The notes beneath the pieces are model-generated. The model saw only the letters and a program-made list of their open reading frames with translations. It did not search any database and was not told the DNA's origin. Shown here one piece after another: positions 16,781-22,971 of a stretch of 43,017 nt of DNA. Where the stretch lies: positions 701,852-744,868 of the forward strand of contig BJOX01000160.1 in the NCBI GenBank assembly GCA_009731375.1. Reading direction: 5' to 3'. Source of the DNA: Paulinella micropora (Eukaryota > Cercozoa > Imbricatea > Euglyphida). A program made the translations under genes and the position numbers. Position 1 is the stretch's first letter, and each line of letters opens with the position of its first letter.

Positions 16781-18295
16781 ATGAGCGCGGGAGCCGCTCG
16801 GAAAAGACACAAGACTGAGACCAAAGCGTCATCCCCCTCGGACCAGCCCCGCGCCGAACGCCCGGCGGACGAGTCGCTGCACCCCCTGGCGCGCAGATTC
16901 GTCTGCACACGGAGCTGCCGCGATTGCCGGCGGCCAGCACAGTGTGCAACCTGCCGGCCGTGCCAGCTGTTTGGCTTATTCCGGGAAAGACGTCACTGTT
17001 CAGCCGACACGACACAGAAGGTTGAGAGGTATATATTAGCGGAACAGGCCATGCTGGCGGGGGACGAGCCGCTTCGCGTACACAAGCTGGTTCCAACAGG
17101 GGTAGCGCTCTCGGAGACCGGGGCGGCGCAGGAGTGGCTGTGCTCTTTGTCCTTGTTCGTCACGACAGCTGAAAAGTTCGAGCAGTGTGGAATTGGCCAA
17201 GGCAAGGATGGGTGCCAAGAGGAACAGAGTCTGGAAGAGGGTCGTGTTCTACTCCTGCAGCAGCACAGGCTGGCCCTCAGAAAGATGGACTGCAAAACCT
17301 GCGCTCTACCGCGCTCCTCTCGGAACGTTCCAGCAGACTGCGTAGAGTACTTGTATCTGCAACACTCGCTCGCCGCGCAGGGGCTGGCCCCTAAGGTGCA
17401 CGGCTTCCTCCGGGTCGACGCCCCCTTGCTACCGAGCGGCGGTGGCCCGGCCGGACCGGCGAGAGATAACAGTGTCGTGAATGTAGAGGACGATCCCCTG
17501 GACCAGGAGTACTTGGAGCTGGCGTCGGCGGGCGACGACGCCAGGGGCCCGGCAGAGGTCGTCGCCGCTACGTTCTGGCTCGTGACGGATCTTGCCTCGG
17601 TGGGACCTTCCTTTAGCCTCGACCTGCAAGCCGCAGCAAGTATACGTAAGCTCCAGGTTGATGCCGCACAATTCGAGGCTTTTCTGACGGGGCTGCTGGA
17701 TTTCTCGGCCTGTGTCATGCCGTTGTTGCTAGTGGGCCTGACGCCTTCCGACATCGAGCTGACGGCCACTTTCCCTGGCTTCCAGCTGCGATCACTGGGC
17801 CCGAAGCAGTTTTGGTGCCTCCGGTTGCCCGCCGGGTTGCCCGCTGGTAAGGAGCAGGACATCCGAAATGCCATCAAGCTGTGCAACCTGCTGAGCTTCG
17901 TGGCTAACTGCCGCTGCACAGACGCCATGGAACTTTATTTGCGCAAGGAGCTGAAGGCTGTGGTGTGGAAGCTTATACTACCCCTTATCAGGGGACCAGA
18001 ATCCAGATTGCGTGTTCTACAGTGCGCTGTTTGGTGGCAGCAGGGCTGGGACAAGAGACAAAGCCAGCTGTCCCAAGCTAGGCTATACCTCGGGGAATGT
18101 CAACCAGAGGTGCTCAAGGGGTTGGCAGTGGAAAAAGCATGGTGGAATCCAGAGAACGGACAGATGGAATATTTATTGGAGGCGGAGGATGCCTATCCTA
18201 CATTCAGAGAGCGAGACTTCACGGTTAGACGCGTCGAGACCTTATTACGTGTACTGATTCGGCTAGCAAAGTCTTGGGGTCCCGCCCAGACCTGA
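16781..18295 (+). CDS. pseudokinase with N-terminal cysteine cluster
   Basis: 504 residues from the ATG at 16781. An in-frame ATG at 16619 would add 54 low-complexity residues. A Cys cluster (C42, C46, C49, C55, C58, C61) probably binds zinc. The rest aligns with the kinase encoded next door: SLSLFVTTAEKFEQ, EEGRVLLLQQHRLALRKM, VEYLYLQHSLAAQGLAPKVHG, TFWLVTDL, LLGLLDFSACVMP-like helices, CNLLSFVANC. At about 315-327 the catalytic loop reads LVGLTPSDI where the neighbour has MADLKPANI, so the catalytic Asp, Lys and Asn are all replaced, and the metal-binding DMD is lost as well. It should bind partners or regulate rather than phosphorylate. It has kept a full-length frame, which argues for function. 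Confidence 0.75.
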   Translation: MSAGAARKRHKTETKASSPSDQPRAERPADESLHPLARRFVCTRSCRDCRRPAQCATCRPCQLFGLFRERRHCSADTTQKVERYILAEQAMLAGDEPLRVHKLVPTGVALSETGAAQEWLCSLSLFVTTAEKFEQCGIGQGKDGCQEEQSLEEGRVLLLQQHRLALRKMDCKTCALPRSSRNVPADCVEYLYLQHSLAAQGLAPKVHGFLRVDAPLLPSGGGPAGPARDNSVVNVEDDPLDQEYLELASAGDDARGPAEVVAATFWLVTDLASVGPSFSLDLQAAASIRKLQVDAAQFEAFLTGLLDFSACVMPLLLVGLTPSDIELTATFPGFQLRSLGPKQFWCLRLPAGLPAGKEQDIRNAIKLCNLLSFVANCRCTDAMELYLRKELKAVVWKLILPLIRGPESRLRVLQCAVWWQQGWDKRQSQLSQARLYLGECQPEVLKGLAVEKAWWNPENGQMEYLLEAEDAYPTFRERDFTVRRVETLLRVLIRLAKSWGPAQT

Positions 18296-18487
18296 ATGCC
18301 TGGCGGTCGACTACTGAGGCTTTGTATTCCCTCGCTCGGGAGCGGTCCGTGGAACCAGTACTGAGCGAGTAAAGGAGTCGTGTGATCGTACCAATCTTGT
18401 GCAGCGGATGGGGAAGGGGGGCGGTCTGGTCTGCCCAGGGCGGAGAGGACGGCAAAGAGGGGGGGAGGAAGGCTGGGAGAGGGGGGG
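18296..18487. other. intergenic spacer ending in G-rich contig end
   Basis: 192 bp between the pseudokinase stop and a 10-N join. It ends in purine/G runs, a likely assembly break. It should hold the kinase promoter and possibly its first codons. Confidence 0.4.
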
Positions 18488-18497
18488 NNNNNNNNNN
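18488..18497. other. 10-N assembly join
   Basis: Exactly ten N after a run of G. It is a contig join of unknown true size, removing the 5' end of the kinase gene. Confidence 0.95.
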
Positions 18498-19637
18498 CGC
18501 TGGGAACCCAACGAGCAGGGACTGACGTCCAAGGAGGTACCACTCACGTCGGGCCCAAAGCTCCCTGCGTGGTTGAAAGCCCTCTCTCTGTTCGTAGCGA
18601 CCGACGAAGACTGGAAAGAGCGCAGAATAGGCGAGCCTCCTCACTCCCGGGACGAACAGTCCTTGGCCAAAGGCTCCGTCCTGCTTCTGCATCGCCGCAA
18701 GCTAGTGCTCAAACGCATCGGGCAGCAGGCTCCCTTGGACGAACCCTCGGCCGCCCAAGTAGAGTATCTGGGGCTGCAACACTTCCTAGCGCGTAGGGGG
18801 CTAGCGCCCGCGGTGTACGGCTATCTCCGTGTCGGGGGATTGGTGCCAGGGGAAACAAAAAGCGGCTATACGTTCTGGCTCGTGATGGACCTTGTCCGCG
18901 CGGGGGCCGCCCTTAGCCTAGACCTACAGCAAGCGAAGGGGCTGACAGTCCGGCCCCCCACCGAGGCATTCAGGAGCTTCCTGAAGAATGTGCTGCGTTT
19001 CTCGCTCGACGTTGTCCCGCTGTTGATGGCCGATCTGAAGCCTGCTAACATCACGTCGACGGCTGCACCGCAAGGTTTTCTGGTGCTGGATATGGACCCT
19101 GATTACTACCTGTGGCTCGACACAGCGCCCCGTGCATACAGAGCTACCATCTTGCTATCCAACCTGCTAAGCCTCGTGGCCAATAGCTATAACCGTACGC
19201 ACCCAGCCTTGCTAAGTACCCTTTGGCAATTTATGCCGCCCCTACTGGTAGACCAAACAATCTTTACGCGCTGTGTTGAGTGGTGGAACCAGAGCCTGTC
19301 CGAAAAGATGTTCAAAAAGCGGACACAGTTCTGCCAGGCCAGACACTACCTGAGTACATTGGACATGCGCCCAGGTGCCTTGCACCGAATGCCTCCTGGT
19401 GTTCGGTATGCCCTTGTTTGGCTGCCCGACGAAGACGAGGCCAAGTACCAGGCGCATTGGTGGTCTGCAACGGGGCGGCGGATTCGCTGGATAGGCACAG
19501 ACGGCAAAGACTGCAACTGGCACGCCCAACGAGTCCCGCCCTGGACTGGGCAGCCTCAGGTAAGACAATTCCTGACAGTGCTGCTCCGGATAGCCGCGTG
19601 GTGGGACTACGACATGCTGAAAAAGCCGCCTGTCTAA
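18498..19637 (+). CDS. protein kinase, 5' end lost in assembly gap
   Basis: 379 codons after the gap to the TAA at 19635-19637. Kinase hallmarks counted from the gap: the VLKRIG lysine (K72), the alpha-C glutamate in VEYLGLQHF (E89), hinge TFWLVMDLV, catalytic loop MADLKPANI (D179, K181, N184) and metal-binding LDMDPD (D198) in place of DFG. DFD/DMD variants are common in viral serine/threonine kinases. C-terminal helices (LLSNLLSLVAN, PPLLVDQTIF, CVEWWNQSL) and a Trp-rich tail follow. All catalytic residues are present, so it is probably active, unlike its upstream tandem paralogue. The start codon lies in or before the gap. AATAAA follows 44 bp after the stop. Confidence 0.8.
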   Translation, partial: RWEPNEQGLTSKEVPLTSGPKLPAWLKALSLFVATDEDWKERRIGEPPHSRDEQSLAKGSVLLLHRRKLVLKRIGQQAPLDEPSAAQVEYLGLQHFLARRGLAPAVYGYLRVGGLVPGETKSGYTFWLVMDLVRAGAALSLDLQQAKGLTVRPPTEAFRSFLKNVLRFSLDVVPLLMADLKPANITSTAAPQGFLVLDMDPDYYLWLDTAPRAYRATILLSNLLSLVANSYNRTHPALLSTLWQFMPPLLVDQTIFTRCVEWWNQSLSEKMFKKRTQFCQARHYLSTLDMRPGALHRMPPGVRYALVWLPDEDEAKYQAHWWSATGRRIRWIGTDGKDCNWHAQRVPPWTGQPQVRQFLTVLLRIAAWWDYDMLKKPPV

Positions 19638-19680
19638 GCCTGGCCCGGTAGCAGCCAGTGGCAACCGCTGCGATGGCCCG

Positions 19681-19686
19681 AATAAA
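19681..19686 (+). terminator. AATAAA poly(A) signal of the kinase gene
   Basis: Canonical hexamer 44 bp after the kinase stop. T-rich sequence (AGTGTTTTTAG) follows. The convergent nuclease gene stops only 39 bp further on. Confidence 0.75.
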
Positions 19687-19724
19687 AAGCAGTGTTTTTA
19701 GTAAAATCTCTGACTTGTGTCGGC

Positions 19725-20678
19725 CTACCGGCGGGACCCGGTCGGGGGGGCCGCCGCCCACACCGTCCGGCAGAACTCGCGCGCGGCCCCGAGCATGGCC
19801 TCCGGCACGCACGCTACCCGCACCCCGTAGGTGCCCACGCACACCACGGCGGAGCGCGGCGGCTGCGGCTCGGCCGCCAGGTCGTACGTGAGTTCGAAGA
19901 GGGCGTGACCAAGCGCGGCCTGCACGAGGAAGCGGTTTTCCTCCGTGTCCGCCCACGTGCGCCAGAGCGCGTGCGCCAGGGGCGGCGCCCGCGCCTGCTC
20001 CCCGTGCGCCCGCCCGGCGGACTGGGCCTTCTTGAGCTCCAGCAGCCACAGGCGGCCCGCTGCACAGCGCCAGACCTGGTCTATGCTGCTGGCCACCGCC
20101 AGCGACGGGCTGTGCACCACGACCTGCGCGGCCACGGGCAGGCCGAAGCGAGCGAACAGGAAGGAGATGGCGGTGGCCGTCAGCGGGTGCACGCGCCGCA
20201 GCTCGCGCCCGGCCAGGAGGGGCAGCCCCGTTCTGGCCCGCAGCTGCCGCGCGAACCGGGCCCGCTCGGCCGGCGGCGCGCCGTCCCACAGGCGGTAGTC
20301 CCGGGACCAGAGCGCGCCCGCCAGGGCCGGCTCGCGCGCGCCCGTCGCTATGCGCACGAGGGCGTTGAGTTGCTGATCGACCACGATGGCCTGGCCCCGC
20401 CTGTACAGGCACGACTGGGCGCGGTGGTGGCCGGCCGCCGCCGCGCGGGCCGCCCATTCGCAGAAGACGGAGGGCTCGGCCGCGCCCCGCGGTGGACGAG
20501 GCACCCGCGCGCCCCAGACCGCGTCCTGCAGCCAGGCGTGCAGGCCACGCAGCGGCCGGCCGTGGTAGTACAGCACGAAACTGGGCGGGCGCGCGCGGAT
20601 GGCGTTCGACACCTGCGGCCGCCGGGGCGGGGGCAGCGACCGGCCCCCACCCTGCTCGCGGCGGGCCTCGGGCGGCAT
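19725..20678 (-). CDS. PD-(D/E)XK nuclease
   Basis: 317 residues from the ATG at 20676-20678; upstream in-frame codons to 21026 run through the ATTAAA and RING 3' end and are unlikely to be used. The C-terminal half shows the PD-(D/E)XK core: SSIDQVW (D200), RLWLLELKK (E214-x-K216) and FLVQAALGHALFELTY (Q253 on the following helix). A final strand VVCVGTYGVRV follows. This arrangement is that of lambda-exonuclease/Cas4/RecB-type nucleases. In large DNA viruses such enzymes process replication or recombination intermediates. The N-terminal part (HAWLQDAVWG, IVVDQQLNALVRIATG) is not recognised. No canonical poly(A) signal follows. Confidence 0.7.
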   Translation of the reverse strand: MPPEARREQGGGRSLPPPRRPQVSNAIRARPPSFVLYYHGRPLRGLHAWLQDAVWGARVPRPPRGAAEPSVFCEWAARAAAAGHHRAQSCLYRRGQAIVVDQQLNALVRIATGAREPALAGALWSRDYRLWDGAPPAERARFARQLRARTGLPLLAGRELRRVHPLTATAISFLFARFGLPVAAQVVVHSPSLAVASSIDQVWRCAAGRLWLLELKKAQSAGRAHGEQARAPPLAHALWRTWADTEENRFLVQAALGHALFELTYDLAAEPQPPRSAVVCVGTYGVRVACVPEAMLGAAREFCRTVWAAAPPTGSRR

Positions 20679-20943
20679 TTTGGGGGCAGGGAGAGGAGCT
20701 CCCCCCTCCCCACACCCCGCCCTGCCCTCCCCCCTCCGCACCGCCCGGGGGCTAGGCAGGAAGGGGGCCGTAGCGGAAAGAGAGGAGGCGCCCCCCCCCC
20801 CCTGCCATTTCCTCCGGGGGCGGGGGAAAGGCTGGGGGGGCCGGCGCGGACAGGTCGGTTCGCCCCCGGGGCTCCCGGCCGAAGGTGCACGGCACGAGTA
20901 CCGAGAGGGGTGACTAAAAACTACGGCGTGTGCTCGCTCAGTT

Positions 20944-20949
20944 TTTAAT
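20944..20949 (-). terminator. ATTAAA poly(A) signal, copy A
   Basis: Minus-strand ATTAAA 47 nt after the RING stop at 20996. The same site recurs in copy B at 21937-21942. Confidence 0.55.
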
Positions 20950-20995
20950 GTGGCCCACACGCTACCGACGGCGGCGACGGCGCGCTGGCCCCCGC

Positions 20996-21475
20996 CTACG
21001 ACACCACTAGGCGGCACACGGGGCACGAGTCCTTAGTGCGTAGCCAGGGGTCGACGCACGCCCGGTGCAGGTAATGCGCACACGGCAGCCCCCGCAGCCA
21101 GTCCCCTACGACCAAGTCTTGTAGGCAGATGGAACACTCCTTGGGCGAGTTGGGTGTGGCGAGAAAGGCGCCCGTGAGCTGGAGCTCGGGCAGCAGCGCT
21201 AGGCCGGCCTCGGACAACCCGGTGCGCACGGGCGGCTGCTCGGTCGATCCGCTCTCCCCCAGCATGACCGTGTCCACCACCACTACACCGTCGAGAGTAG
21301 ACAACAAGATTTCGGCCAGGTCTAAGGTGCTCAGGGTGGCCAAGACGACGCATTCAAAGTCCGGCTCGGGCGGGGGGAGAGACACCGCCTCCGGCACCAC
21401 GACGGGGCGCGCCTGACGAGGCGGTGGCTCTGGCCCGGTCGCAGTGGCCGCGGCCAGCTGTCGCAGGCCTTGTCC
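20996..21475 (-). pseudogene. RING-H2 protein, copy A, truncated by assembly gap
   Basis: 160 codons of the same gene as at 21989-22603, in frame up to the 10-N join. The RING finger is intact. It differs from copy B at few positions (for example FLATPN against FLAAPN). Most likely the same gene seen twice in unmerged contigs rather than a true paralogue. Confidence 0.75.
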
Positions 21476-21485
21476 NNNNNNNNNN
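21476..21485. other. 10-N assembly join
   Basis: Ten N separating two near-identical 983-bp segments. The join size is nominal, and the true order is probably an overlap. Confidence 0.95.
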
Positions 21486-21671
21486 TGGACGAGGCACCCC
21501 CGTGCCCCAGACGGTGTCCTGCAGCCAGGCATGCAGGCCGCGCAGCGGCCTAGCGCGGTAGTATAGCACGAAACCGGGCGGGCGCGCACGGATGGCGTTC
21601 GACACCTGCGGCCGCCGGGGCGGGGGCAGCGACCGGCCCCCACCCTGCTCGCGGCGGGCCTCGGGCGGCAT
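21486..21671 (-). pseudogene. PD-(D/E)XK nuclease N-terminus, copy B fragment
   Basis: The first 62 codons of the nuclease gene (ATG at 21669-21671) run into the 10-N join. They are followed by no catalytic part. It duplicates 20493-20678. Confidence 0.7.
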
Positions 21672-21936
21672 TTTGGGGGCAGGGAGAGGAGCTCCCCCCT
21701 CCCCACACCCCGCCCTGCCCTCCCCCCTCCGCACCGCCCGGGGGCTAGGCAGGAAGGGGGCCGTAGCGGAAAGAGAGGAGGCGCCCCCCCCCCTCTGCCA
21801 TTTCCTCCGGGGGCGGGGGAAAGGCTGGGGGGGCCGGCGCGGACAGGTCGGTTCGCCCCCGGAGCTCCCGGCCGAAGGTGCACGGCACGAGTACCGAGAG
21901 GGGTGACTAAAAACTACGGCGTGTGCTCGCTCAGTT

Positions 21937-21942
21937 TTTAAT
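21937..21942 (-). terminator. ATTAAA poly(A) signal of the RING gene
   Basis: Minus-strand ATTAAA 47 nt after the RING stop. No other signal is seen downstream of the 996-residue gene that lies upstream on the same strand, so the two genes may share this 3' end. Confidence 0.55.
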
Positions 21943-21988
21943 GTGGCCCACACGCTACCGACGGCGGCGACGGCGCGCTGGCCCCCGC

Positions 21989-22603
21989 CTACGACACCAC
22001 TAGGCGGCACACGGGGCACGAGTCCTTAGTGCGTAGCCAGGGGTCGACGCACGCCCGGTGCAGGTAATGCGCACACGGCAGCCCCCGCAGCCAGTCCCCT
22101 ACGACCAAGTCTTGTAGGCAGATGGAACACTCCTTGGGCGAGTTGGGTGCGGCGAGAAAGGCGCCCGTGAGCTGGAGCTCGGGCAGCAGCGCTAGGCCGG
22201 CCTCGGACAACCCGGTGCGCACGGGCGGCTGCTCGGTCGATCCGCTCTCCCCCAGCATGACCGTGTCCACCACCACTACACCGTCGAGAGTAGACAACAA
22301 GATTTCGGCCAGGTCTAAGGTGCTCAGGGTGGCCAAGACGACGCATTCAAAGTCCGGCTCGGGCGGGGGGAGAGACACCGCCTCCGGCACCACGACGGGG
22401 CGCGCCTGACGAGGCGGTGGCTCTGGCCCGGTCGCAGTGGCCGCGGCCAGCTGTCGCAGGCCTTGTCCACGGGGGGCTGGCCGGGGAGTGGTACGTGGCT
22501 TTTTGGGCCTTGGTGCCACCGCCGAGCTCGGACGAGCGCGGTGGCTGCTAGCCGTGCCCCGGCTGCTAGCCGTGCCTTGGCTGCTAGCCGTGCCTCCCAT
22601 CAT
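21989..22603 (-). CDS. RING-H2 zinc finger protein, putative E3 ubiquitin ligase
   Basis: 204 residues from the first of two adjacent ATGs at 22601-22603; the open frame extends far upstream, antisense-like Pro/Arg filler. The N-terminus has three imperfect GTASS repeats, then KKPRTTPRP, a basic patch. A middle domain (FECVVLATLSTLDLAEILL, GVVVVDTVMLGE) is unrecognised. At the C-terminus, residues 159-199 form a C3H2C3 finger: CSIC, C-A-H-Y-L-H-R-A-C and CPVC with WLRTKDS between. RING-H2 fingers recruit ubiquitin-conjugating enzymes. Viral examples degrade host restriction factors or tune late functions. It lies 368 bp downstream of the 996-residue gene. Confidence 0.85.
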   Translation of the reverse strand: MMGGTASSQGTASSRGTASSHRARPSSAVAPRPKKPRTTPRPAPRGQGLRQLAAATATGPEPPPRQARPVVVPEAVSLPPPEPDFECVVLATLSTLDLAEILLSTLDGVVVVDTVMLGESGSTEQPPVRTGLSEAGLALLPELQLTGAFLAAPNSPKECSICLQDLVVGDWLRGLPCAHYLHRACVDPWLRTKDSCPVCRLVVS

Positions 22604-22971
22604 GCCGGTCGTGTTCGGAGCCTCGCTGCTGACGGACTTTTGGGGGGAGGGGAGCAGGGGGCGTACAATCTCCCCTCCCCGGCACGCTCCCCGCGGTGGG
22701 AGGTCCCCCCTCCTCTTGCCCCCTCTCCGCTCCCTCTCCCCCCCCTCGCCCCCCCGCACCCAGCGCGCAGCGCCCAGTGTGTCTTTTTTTTCCGCCGGCC
22801 CGCTCGTTCGGTGCCGGGCGTGCACGCCCCACGCACGCCCACGCTCCCCCCCCTTCCCTACACGCCCGCGGACCACGCCCTGCGCTCTTCCCTCCCCGTG
22901 CGTACGGGCGGGCGCCTGCCCGCGACGCCAGGGGAGCAGGGCTGCCGCGCCGGGCGGATTACGGGCCGCGC
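22604..22971. other. non-coding spacer between the 996-residue gene and RING gene
   Basis: 368 bp, strongly pyrimidine-rich on the plus strand (22680-22790), then CACGCCC-type words. No poly(A) signal is seen on the minus strand, suggesting read-through to the RING gene's signal. It should contain the RING promoter. Confidence 0.4.

Larger units (their letters stand above)
20493..21475. repeat. 983-bp segment, copy A (left of 10-N join)
   Basis: Repeated at 21486-22468 with a constant offset of 993 bp (983 + 10 N). It contains the start of the nuclease gene, the intergenic spacer and most of the RING gene. Identity is near-perfect over most of its length but falls clearly in the first 110 bp. 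Because copy A ends exactly at the gap and copy B begins exactly after it, two overlapping contig ends are the simplest explanation. Confidence 0.85.
21486..22468. repeat. 983-bp segment, copy B (right of 10-N join)
   Basis: Matches 20493-21475. The first 110 bp carry roughly a dozen substitutions against copy A, giving amino-acid changes in the nuclease N-terminus (YYRARPL against YYHGRPL), while the rest is almost identical. Either two viral haplotypes or copies contributed, or consensus quality falls at the contig end. Confidence 0.85.

Noticed and set aside
16993-17928. 311-residue minus frame opposite the pseudokinase
   Set aside because: Antisense shadow. The plus frame aligns over its length with a bona fide kinase.
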